A stretch of 64,000 bases of DNA from Psilocybe azurescens (lineage: Eukaryota > Basidiomycota > Agaricomycetes > Agaricales > Agrocybaceae): contig JAJIRX010000555.1 in NCBI GenBank assembly GCA_023853785.1, positions 1 to 64,000 of the forward strand, read 5' to 3'. Below the pieces are notes generated by a model. That model saw only the letters and a program-made list of their open reading frames with translations, was not told the origin of the DNA and searched no databases. Every line of letters starts with the position of its first letter. Positions within the stretch are counted from its first letter, which is position 1. A program made the position numbers and the translations under genes. This document shows, one piece after another, positions 1 through 9,583 of this stretch.

Positions 1-297
1 ATGACCCTAAGTACCTGTTGATATTTTTATCTTTTGTGTCTGTACACACCCTTTTTGTGACTATGGGTCATTGTGTACATATTGAAACAAACTGCAAATG
101 AATGAATAAGGAATGCAGGGTTTGTGTAAAGATTAGTTTGTATGTTTGTTGTGGTTTGAAATGGAACCCCTTCAATCTGCAGTCCTTGTAGTCCTTGACA
201 TCGGTGGCCAGGTATTAAACATCCTCCAATGCTAGCTCATAGCTCTTCCCCACTCTGACTTACCTAAAAGGAAAAAACTTGTCACGTGTCGAGTTCT
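1..297. other. AT-rich intergenic sequence
   Basis: No coding region is supported here. The first ten bases (ATGACCCTAA) recur inverted at about 840-849, so the window may begin at one end of a small AT-rich element. The match is too short to define one. Confidence 0.3.
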
Positions 298-430
298 TGA
301 GCCGGTATAGCATAGTAGTTGCATGTCCAAGTATAGCCTTCTTGCTGTAGCAGTAATGATGTGTTGTTCTCTTATGTCCCATGCTTCTTAAAAGTTGATG
401 GTTCAATTCCATACATTGCATTTTTTTATT
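298..430 (+). repeat. tRNA-like SINE or tRNA relic
   Basis: An A-box-like stretch (tatagcatagtag) lies at about 306-318 and a good B-box (GGTTCAATTCC) at 400-410. The B-box sits in a T-arm-like hairpin with ATGG and CCAT stems. A T7 run at 421-427 follows directly, as a Pol III terminator would. The 5' and 3' ends do not form a convincing acceptor stem and no clear anticodon arm is visible. A tRNA-derived SINE or a decayed tRNA therefore fits better than a working tRNA gene. Confidence 0.45.
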
Positions 431-984
431 TTGTACATATTTTAGCATTTTGAGCTTAAATCTCTATTAACTATGATTCAAATTTTTATTTTTGTTACTT
501 CTATCCAATCCTACGGTGTATAGTGGCCCTTATCACCACTTATTGCTTGAAAAATTGCTTAAAAAATCGCAATAAATGAGAGAAAATATTGTAGCCTCAT
601 ATATCTATTGTGTTTATATATAATGTAAGAGACAAAAACTCCCATAAATATACCCATAGACATTTAAATATTTCTCTATTTAAATGTCACTGACAGAACT
701 GATTATAACACCTTAACTATCATCTAAAAACAGGTGCAATTTCCATTTAATCTCAATTTATCACAATAGAAATCAGTCTACAACCCTTATATTATCTTAA
801 TATACTTATTTAATGATACTCTATATTTTTTAGATTTTTTTAGGGTCATAGAACACCTGTAAGTGTCCTCCAGAGGTCACTAAAACGACTTGGTGTCAGT
901 GGTGGCAGTGCAGTGCTATAGAAGGAAATTCGGTGATGACCAGTAGTCACATGATGTCAGAGTGGGGAGAGCAAGGACACTTTC
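431..984. other. AT-rich intergenic sequence
   Basis: Very AT-rich to about 840 and then more balanced. Short open frames lack coding character. No gene is supported. Confidence 0.4.
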
Positions 985-1216
985 CAATTGGGGATAAACA
1001 ATCCCTGTGATGGCGGCAGCTTGATAATGTCACGTGTGACAGCCCTGCACATCACAAATGTTGAGACACTGTAATTCCATGAGTTCTTTATGGTTTCCCT
1101 CCATTTTTTGTACAAGGGACATAGTATGCTATCTAGCAATAAATTAAAAGGCTGAATTAACATTTTTATATCCAATAAAATGCCAAAAATCCGAAATTAT
1201 GGTACAAATTGCAGTT

Positions 1217-3110
1217 TTAGTCCTCATCTATCCATTCATCATTATCATCCACATCCTGTAACTCCTGTTCATCATCACCAATCTCATCATCATCAATACT
1301 ATCCTCCTCAATCTCCCATTTACCATTCAAAAATAAATCAACAGCATCTGAGAGTGCCTTCCTCTTCTCATCAGCCAATGTGGGTAATGCACCAGTAGCA
1401 AGATTTGGTGCTTCAGCAAGCTTAAAAGCTTCAGCTGGTCAGCCAGACAATTTCCTTTGAGCTTCATGACCTCCTCTTTGTCAAGTACTAACTCCAAATT
1501 TGCCAGCCGCTCTGCATTATCATTCTTTGTCTTCTCAGGTTTCTCCTTCCTTGTTGTTTTTTTACTTGGCGTATATTGCAGAACTCGACAATGTCTTTGT
1601 GCCACTGCTTCTCCTCTCCTTGAGACTCACGGGCAAGCATGCATAGGTATTGATAGTCCTCTGGTTCTGTGAATTTTGCTGCCATAAATGCTTGTGTATT
1701 ATTTTTGTAGAACATGGCTAGTGCATTATGATTGAGCAGTGTTAGCTGTGGCTGTCGACTCATGAGCTGCTGGAAAGACCCAAGGGCACCTTCATTCTCA
1801 TCATTTGTGGCTGGCAGCCATGCCAATTCTCTCTCCTCTGCAGTTGCTTCATCAATTAACCCTCCCTCAGCAAATTCAGATGTAAATCGTTCCCAAGTGT
1901 TTGCTGCACCAGTGAAAAAGCCACAAGCAAATCCTTAAAGTAAGGCAGTTTTTGGGCAACTTCAAGCACCTTGTTAACAACAGCAGAATTCTCCCATTCA
2001 TCACCATTCAGAGATGCATTCAAGTGTGAGGAGGAAGCTCCAATGAGAATATCAGGGTTATCAATGATTTTTGCATGTGGTCATATACATGGTGATGAAG
2101 AGGACCAAGCTCAAGCATGTTCTGATCTTTGTCTCTGGATGTACAAATGGATTTCATGTAGGGGTATGAGACAGATTCAGCATATATAGCAAGGACAGCA
2201 AACTCAGCAAGAGTAGCATCACAGTGAAGGGCATTCCAAAGATTTTGCTCCATATGGTTAAACTGAGAGTTCTGCTTGTTTATGCGTAAATGTATCAAAA
2301 ACTCAATGAAGACATCTCTGTATAAAAGCAAGGCTGCAGCTGCATCACAATATGATTGGAAGCGATTGTTGGATGTGTCAGGGAATGTAAATGGAGTTCC
2401 AACATGCTCCCACCACCAATAGCGAAAGACATCATGGTGTCCCTTCTTGTCATCCTTGTGATTGAAAATAGCACCAGCAATTTGAGCTGCCTTAATTGCA
2501 CCACGGTCAGACTTCTCAAATGCACGTTGCTGGGCTAGTGTAGGTACATCACCTTCCCCAAGAGCTGTGGTCCGCTCTTGGATAACTGGATCATTATCCC
2601 AATTAGCAAGAAGAACAGGTCCTGGCAATTTGAGCACATCCCATAGTGCTGACATGGCTGCATATCCACCACAGACCGTGTTAAGATCCTTGTGGCATCC
2701 GCAACCTGCCCAGATAAAGAGACGAAGAAACCTTTCTCAGCATACACAAGGATCTCCTTCTGCTGCTCAAGCCAGTCAATCTTGGCAGAACCATGGTTTG
2801 CTTTTTGGTGCTCCATGTGGAGACTATGATATGTAGCTTCTTGCTTAGATCGCCAGTGAGAAACTTCACCCATAAGCTGGGCACACTTTTCCCAGGAAAT
2901 CTCCAGATCAGAATGCAGGCTCTCACACTCTAAACTCTTCTGAGCAAGCTGCTGCTCTAACTCATTATTGCTGGCAAGTGCCTTCCTCAGTTGATCTCAG
3001 AGATCCTCAGCTGCAGTCTCAGAACCAAGAGCAGCACACTTCTGAGTCATAGATCCAAGAGCTTTCATCCAAGCTTGCTCTAGTTGCTGGTGAGATTTTT
3101 TAGGAGGCAT
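1217..3110 (-). pseudogene. Broken repeat-family ORF (unknown function)
   Basis: The start is set at 3110, giving MPPKKSHQQLEQAWMKAL. The predicted protein of about 630 residues has a Lys/Gln-rich coiled-coil N-terminus, a middle part with a WWWEHVGTPFTFPD motif, and a very acidic C-terminus ending in DDNDEWIDED. The frame changes five times, near 2700, 2075, 1945, 1580 and 1425. Each change can be explained by one missing base. There is also one in-frame TGA near 3000, at about codon 37. The family is not identified; placement between inverted ends suggests a mobile-element gene. The copy is either decayed or damaged by the same one-base consensus errors seen in core genes nearby. Confidence 0.5.
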
Positions 3111-3488
3111 AGCTGGGGTTTTCTGACATGAGAAATTGAGAATGAGTTAACAGATATTATCATACTCAGCCAAAAATATTGTTCATACCACTTATTCTGG
3201 GGCAAAATGTTGTCAAATGTGGATATGTGATGATGTGATTGAATGTCTATGCTTAAATGAGCTAAAAGTACAAATTAGAGCTTGCTAAAGGCTTACAACA
3301 GTGAATTTAATGCTTTTCTATGCAGAAAATATGAGAAAAAGGGTTGAAGTAGTGCAATTATATGGCCTAGAGTGATATGTAGTGGTGGAAAGTATGCAAA
3401 AGTACTCTAAATGCGAGCCAGGAGTGCACCATTCTTGATGCAGAGCCTTTGCAGCATGTTCTGCCGCCATTTAGTAACATGTGGAATG

Positions 3489-3848
3489 CCATCAGTGGCT
3501 GTGCTATGCCACATTAGTGTCCCAAACATTATTTCGAACATAACTCAGCAACCAGAGCACCTATGCATATAATCTATATGAGGTTTTTGCTCATAATTTT
3601 TATCTGAATCGACCTACGGCACTCATTTTTTAATTGTCGACCATATGCCCAAGATATACGCTGAAATAGAATGCCCTCAGTGGCTGTGCCACACCAAATT
3701 GGTATGCCAATACAATTTTGAATAGAACTCAGCAACCAAGGCACCTATGCATATAGTTTGTAGGAGTATTTTGCTCATAATTTTGATATAAATCAAACTC
3801 CAGAACCAGAATTTTTAATTTTGGACCATATGTCCAAGATATACGTGA
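3489..3848. repeat. Tandem direct repeat, two copies of about 180 bp
   Basis: Copy one (about 3489-3660) and copy two (about 3671-3848) share cagtggctgtgc, aactcagcaacca, cacctatgcatat, ttgctcataattttt and ccatatg.ccaagatatacg in the same order. They are diverged and non-coding. Confidence 0.65.
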
Positions 3849-3990
3849 AAAATGGGACATAAACATACATGGGGGTTGAAAATAAAAATTCCGGTTCTGG
3901 AGTTCGATTCAGATTGAAATTCTGAGCAAAATACTCCTACAAATCATATGCATAGGCGCATTGGTTGCCAAGTTCTATTCAAAATAAGGT
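3711..3990. repeat. Long inverted repeat with arms of about 110 bp
   Basis: The left arm is about 3711-3825 and the right arm about 3880-3990. Read in reverse complement, the right arm repeats tattttgaatagaactt, catatgattt, taggagtattttgctca and aactccagaaccggaattttt. The loop is about 55 bp. A transcript could fold into a long hairpin. It lies inside the transposon-like element. Confidence 0.65.
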
Positions 3991-4345
3991 AGAGGCACAG
4001 ATTTGGCAGGGGAAACACACTCCTTTCGCTTTTTGACAACAATATTTAATATTTGAAAATTATACTCTTCTATTAACATCTAAAACACTTTTATGAACAT
4101 AATGGCAACAGCAGATTCTTTATTATCATGTTGTGGAAAGCCCAAACACAATGTCTCATAGAAATTGTGGCATCACAGTAGTCACATGTGTGTCACATGC
4201 TCTCACCCTTAGTGGGGATTGGTCATCCCCATTTCCAATGCTTATAACCCTTTCCATTCCCTGTTACCCTCCAGGCTGCTGAATTTCAGGCCATGGCTAT
4301 CTATCGACTTTTCAGTCGCATCCAGCGTACAGTTGGCGCAAGAGT

Positions 4346-5225
4346 TTGCGTTCCATAGCCTGCTTTCACACATCTTGGTTGTTCTCGTGCAGCACAAGAC
4401 ATGCCGAGCCCTCACAAACTCCCAGCTGTGCGCATGACAGCAGAAGGCGACATTCTTATCCAGGAGGGTGTCTCTCTGGATCTTCCACCCAGAAACAAGT
4501 TCAGTGTATCGTATGCACCCCCGGAAGGTCATCGAAACTCATAGTGGACGAGCCGCAGTCGCGCTCCACGCTACAACCGATTCTCAGCTATTCCGATGCG
4601 GAGCCGCATACCTCAGATGCAGAGGAATCAGAAATTAATACTCCCGGTACTACGTCGAAAGTCGCGCCTCCGCCAACGTCGCCCTCTTCTCAAGTCCCTA
4701 TGAGGTCACTATCTAACGTTCCGGCACCTGGCATTTCAAGGGCCCTTTCAATGCCTCTGCCTTCGCAGCTCAGCCATCTTCAGAATCCACATCGACCTGG
4801 TCTCCAAAACTACTTCCCACAACCGCAACCTTTTTGCTCGCTCTCGCATCGTACATTGCGTTGCTTTCCAACGTATTACTCTAGGTATCCACTCTCGCTG
4901 CAAATGTAGCCAACGTCCCAGTACTCCCACTGCCTGCCCACATAACATTCGGGAACGGATCGAAATATATCAGGTTGAAGGATATATTTGCGACAGGTTG
5001 AGCTCGGCAGCGGTCTTCTATGGGGCGTCTTCTGAGGTGCGCACAATCACTTGTCCCTCTTTCTAAACCCTTCATCTACACAGCTGCTAATGTCCCAAAC
5101 CCAATTCTTTTCAATCTAGGAAAGAGACGAAACGTTCTGCGTAACCGCACCGACACGTAGTCGTACGATATTGATCAACACCTGTTCGCAACTGTGCTCT
5201 TTACACTGCTCGCATTCCTGTTCTC
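4346..5225 (+). pseudogene. Unrecognised coding remnant or undeciphered multi-exon gene
   Basis: An open frame at 4346-4909 reads like a disordered protein, with Ser/Pro-rich text such as GISRALSMPLPSQLSHLQ. The frame appears to shift at the T5 run near 4829 and then stays open to about 5075 (motif YQVEGYICDRLSSAAVFYG). A possible intron joins this to ERDETFCVTAPTRSRTIL at about 5120. No family is recognised. It could be a real gene whose splicing I cannot resolve, a gene with consensus errors, or a decayed copy. Confidence 0.3.
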
Positions 5226-6619
5226 GATTTGTTTGATCAGGTCTCGTCGATGAAAGAGATCGTGCTTGGTCAGTGAGGTCTTGACATTTATTGACATTTC
5301 ACTAACGTTAATGCCCGTAGGACTCGCCATTCAATATTAATTCACTTCCAACATTCAGTACCTTTAACACCACACATCCAGCGAATTAAATACACACACA
5401 GAGTCGCACGCGATCTTGACACTTTAGACCTTCTCTTCATTTGTGAGCTCCAACGGTCTTCAATTGTACTTGATGTACTGAATTTGATCTGACCAGTTTT
5501 CTCCTTCTTTATTGAGCGCTTCGTAGACATAATGAGTATCTACTGGACCGTAGGCGGGATTTATCATCCCTTCACGCACGGTCTTTATCGCATCCAGCTC
5601 GTTCGGTTTTCAGTTTCTTTTATTTCCTCGTCATTCCCCTAATCCTAAAGACAAGTCATGCATTCTACCGTCATGAAATATCAAGTAGAATAGATTGTCG
5701 ATGACCCTGCCTTTCAAGCGTCATTTGCTGTTCCAATACCATTCAGGTTCTCTTGCTCCGTAGTTCAATGCGATGAATACAGCGGGTTTCTTTGGACAAC
5801 TACAACCCAAATCCTATGAGTCTCAGTTTTCTGCCTCGCGTATGACTGTATCGAATATTACTCGTCTTCAAGTACCACGAACCAAAAATTGGCCCCCACA
5901 GTGACCACAAAACGATGATGTCGTTCTCTCCTGAGGGGCAAAAGCAGAGACAGAACCACATCCGCCTTCTGAGTCTATATGCAGAACAGAAGCCGCAGAC
6001 TAGGTCCAGAGCCATAGGAACGGGAACGTTGAGAACCAAAAATATTTTTCGAACTCGTCAACGTCGTCGGAAAGTTGCGCTTGTCACGATAATTAGGATA
6101 GACATGTCTACCCGTGTGTACTGCCATGTCTATCTTAGTCTCCCGTGAGCTGTGGCGAACGATTGAATTCGCGTTGAATATAATCAGAAATAGACAGGCA
6201 AGGAACGGGATAACTGCGCAAGAAGACCCATCCCATAAGAGTCAGACGTTTCCCTCAAGGGATTGGAAAAGATGCAATTATATCATGTACAGAGGCTAGC
6301 TGAGCTGAGAAGACGTGATAGGATCAATATGTGTGGAGAGTGATGAAGCTGAAGTACAAGATGTGAGGGAAAGGATGAATTATCATCTCGCGGAGTGATG
6401 AGGTCCTTGTTACTTTTGAGTTGAATCCTACTGCCAGCCTAATAGGCTTCAAGTCCGACCAAAAACGAAATATTTGCCACCAGCACGATTGTTGTGGCTA
6501 TATATGTTTGTGCAAACCAGGAATGTCAGGGCTACCCATTCTCCCCGGAGTAACGGATTTGTGGATCCAATAGACACATGTAATGACATACGTCGCACTT
6601 TGGGATCTTGACGAATTGG
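5226..6619. other. Sequence with scattered coding-like fragments
   Basis: Short open pieces occur on the plus strand, for example NTAGFFGQLQPKSYESQF from about 5773. They may be distal exons of the remnant upstream, but no consistent model could be built. Nothing else was recognised. Confidence 0.3.
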
Positions 6620-6774
6620 CTAGTCACTGGAATCATTTATTGCTTCAGTCCTCCGCCGCAGGAGAGAATATAAGCATACTGTGTAGTGGTCTAAACGTTC
6701 CGCAAGTCCAAACATAGTAGCTTCGGAAAAAAGACCCACAGGAATCGGAAATTTGTATATCTGGAAGTGGAATA

Positions 6775-7568
6775 TCAGGAAGGGCCGAATGGCTGATTCG
6801 CCACCATCCCTGAGCTCTGACTCGGAGAATGCAACTGGTCGCATTGTGAGCGGGCAAATGGCGAGTTTGCAAATGGCGAGTTTTGTGTTAGTCGTGCATT
6901 CTGTGTAAAGACGGACTGCGAATGAGGGTGGATGTTGTTCAGAGACTGCAACTGCGCAAGGTAGAAAGGATCTGTAGTGGTAAACAGTGATGTTGGTGAG
7001 GAGGGAGGCGGATCTGAGAAGTTGTTATGAGAAGTACAGCCAGGCGTAAACATTCCTGGATTCGTATTTGCTGGTGAGGACTGAGTTTCCTGGAAATTAG
7101 AAGGCAGAAAGACACTCCCGAAGTATGAACCAGAAAGAGACGCCGATGAAGGTGGAGAAGGAATCAGCAGATCCTCGACCATTTTCTCGTCTTCTTCCAT
7201 GTCATCTAGATATGTGGATGTCACTGAGTTCCTGCGACTACGGCTCGTGTCCATGACCATGCCCCATCCATGATTGGACGAGACTGAAGGTGTACGCGCT
7301 GTAGGAGTGGGGCACGGCTGCGCGTTCGTTTTATGGCCGCGAAGAGGGGGGGGAATTTGGACGCCACGATTAGTATTATTATGAGTGGATGTGCCACCAA
7401 AAGGGTTTCAGCTAGCTGGGTCTTTCAGATTAATTACTAGTTAACTATTGGTTTGTTCAAACAATTGAGATAAAAAGATAAGACCTGTAGGACAGCAAGA
7501 TCGATGGCCTCTTGACCTATATGGTTTGAAGAAAGAGACGAAACGAGGTCATCAACAGAAAGAGACAT
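6775..7568 (-). CDS. Small Ser/Pro-rich disordered protein, unknown function
   Basis: Exon 1 starts at 7568 (MSLSVDDLVSSLSSNH) and ends near 7482. After an intron, the second exon runs to the stop at 6775. The N-terminus looks like a short helical region (VDDLVSSL...GQEAIDLAVLQ). The rest is low complexity, with a doubled NSPFA motif close to the C-terminus and an acidic patch (DDMEEDEKMVEDLL). The exon start reads QLAETLLV in one frame while the body reads FGGTSTHNN in another. One extra T in the TTTT run (7399-7402 on the plus strand as aaaa) restores one frame. The family is not recognised. Confidence 0.65.
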
Positions 7569-7908
7569 TTCGAGAGAGAGAGAGGAGCAGTGGGCAAGTG
7601 GATGAGCAGGCAAGTAGAAGGTAAAGTTGGACGACTTAAGTAGGACTGTCGGCCCGGGACTTGTACTAACTCAGATCCAGATCTCGGCTTACCCTGCGTG
7701 TCCTTAAACGCCAAAGCTGGAACGCCACTCTCAGTCTCCGACGAACAACTTTAACCCTTCAAAATTCTTTACAATTAGGTATTGGTGTATATTATTATGG
7801 GTAACGCTAAGCAGATTATATTTTTCTTTAGGCTTTAATAAGAGGTTGAAGAGACTGTCGGAAAAGGAAGCAGTCAGTCTCCTGTGGACTGGTGCAGAGA
7901 AATCCCGT
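7569..7908. promoter_or_regulatory. Gap upstream of the disordered-protein gene and downstream of the carrier gene
   Basis: This stretch holds the 5' leader of the minus-strand gene starting at 7568, with a CT-rich tract (ga repeats at 7567-7590 on the plus strand). It also holds the 3' end of the carrier gene. No other gene is seen. Confidence 0.4.
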
Positions 7909-9226
7909 TCAGCTTACCGCTTTGGTCATCTCAAAGATTCTCCGTTGGCCTGCGAAGAGAATAGCCGCCGTGAGAACGCTCTGCACGATCTTGCTTCCAA
8001 TACCCTTGTACAGGCCTTCAATCCCTTCCTCCTTCAAGATAGTCAATAGTCCGTCAAGAGACGATTTGTATCTCAATGCGTTGGCGGATCCCGCCTGCAA
8101 GCGGCTCTTCACAACACTGTGATCCATCGCGATGAGCATCCCCCTTTTCAAATGAAAAGATGACATACATGTACGGGTAGGTAACGCTTGTGGCAACTAA
8201 GGGACGGCAAGTCAGAAGACGGTGAAGGGTCGAGAATCTGTGGCAAATCACCCAGTTTTGAAAGGGCGCCCAGGACGAAAAAGTCCATATCAGTCAGAAC
8301 CGCGACCGCGGTTATTCCCCAGCGGCGCGAAGCTTGGCTGTACGTCTTGTTATCAGGAAGTTCTTCAGTTGTTCAAAGGCCGTATATTGAATGATCGGGT
8401 TCATGACTAGGACCAAGGCAGGTCCAATCCCTCGCCACAGGGCTCTCCATTACGTATGTCAGGAATCGCGGCCAATGCAGAAGAAAGAGTCAGAAACTAA
8501 CCCAATCCCATCTTTCGCCAAGATACTTTGAACGGTCTCTAAGAATCCAAGCTTCTTCGTAACGGTAGACTGGTTTCCGTCTGTTCCCATTGTTTGGACA
8601 GCTTGGGAGGTTTGAATAACCCATATCGGGTTACTGATAATAGTAGTAGCAGAACCTAATTAATTCATAAGGTAAGAGACGACAAGGGCTCATGAAGAGT
8701 GAAGGCAGACCAGCAATTAACCCAGTCAACATAGACTCCAGGGTGCTGAGTGCCTTGCTGCCGCCTGTCCTCGAATGGAGAATAGCCTCCCTCGAACGTT
8801 CATAGAAGTAATAGTAAACTCTGCCAACGACCTTTAGATTTGTAAAAGTCATCGCCTGAATAAAGGGGCTAACCCATTCGTAACAGCAATCCCTAACAAA
8901 CTTGAGTTTAAGCCACTATAGAGACCCAGAACTCCTTCACGTTTGATGATATCGATAATCGCTTGATATGTAGACTGGAACGCGTAATTTAGTCCACAAT
9001 GACGCGTTTATCGCGCAGAGAGGGACCATAAATGCCTGACCTTTTGCTCCTTCTTAGTCTCCACTGCTGCCCTGGTAGAGAGAAAGATCAGAGGACTAAA
9101 CGCACAGAATTATGTCAGGGCCAAGCATTCCCACAGAACGAATGAAATGCATGCGTACTAAGTCGCCGTCATTGCAACTATGCCTCCTGCAGCACCAGCG
9201 ATGGAATGAATAGCAGAATCACTCAT
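7909..9226 (-). CDS. ANT1: Peroxisomal-type mitochondrial carrier family protein (adenine nucleotide transporter)
   Basis: This is a member of the SLC25 carrier family, closest in pattern to the fungal peroxisomal ATP/AMP exchangers (Ant1/PMP47/SLC25A17). These bring ATP into peroxisomes for fatty-acid activation. The protein starts MSDSAIHSIAGAAGG at 9226 and is split by about seven introns. Typical carrier pieces are TYPLIFLSTRAAVETKK in repeat one, SNPIWVIQTSQAVQT in repeat two and SVTYPYIVVKSRLQAG in repeat three, giving Px(D/E/V)xx(K/R)-like signatures. The end is GQRRIFEMTKAVS. The frame breaks after RTAKLRAAGE at about 8315, where one more A (plus-strand T) would continue it as ITAVAVLTDMDFF. 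I read this as a consensus error, not a real stop. Substrate is inferred from family only. Confidence 0.8.
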
Positions 9227-9583
9227 TGTTTAGACACCGTAGTAGAAAGAAAAGTAAAGACTTGTGTATGTGGTTGTAAGGGACTTAGGCGGACAACAGG
9301 TCTCAGGCTCATTTACATATGTTCGAAATTCGGGTAATCGGTCACTGAAAGTCATGGACTCGGAACATCCTGATGTTGGCTCTAAGTAAATCACATGTCA
9401 TCCATCACTCAACACGTACAAATAGCACTTCTCTTACTTAAAAGCTCGGATACAAATGAACTTTACGGAGCTCCAACGAGCTCCAATGCCATCCCGTTGA
9501 CATCGTTCTCCCGGTACCCATTATTTATTAAGTTACGTTGAGGATATGGCTGACAAGCTATATGTTCCGTAAAAAGGAGAATA
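9227..9583. other. Gap between two minus-strand genes
   Basis: Promoter of the carrier gene and 3' flank of the E2 gene. A short duplication (gagctccaa, twice near 9466-9483) is present. Nothing else was seen. Confidence 0.4.

Larger units (their letters stand above)
985..4238. mobile_element. Transposon-like element with imperfect inverted ends
   Basis: The left end at about 985-1075 and the right end at about 4150-4238, read in reverse complement, share blocks in the same order. These are a GGGGAT...ATCCC hairpin, a GTCAC/GTGAC-rich stretch and a GAGACAnTGT block. The interior carries one broken minus-strand gene (1217-3110), a direct repeat (3489-3848) and a large inverted repeat (3711-3990). 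No target-site duplication could be fixed and no transposase motif was recognised, so the class is unknown. Confidence 0.4.

Noticed and set aside
1..849. Small element bounded by ATGACCCTAA inverted ends
   Set aside because: Ten-base match only and the window starts at the edge; no further symmetry.
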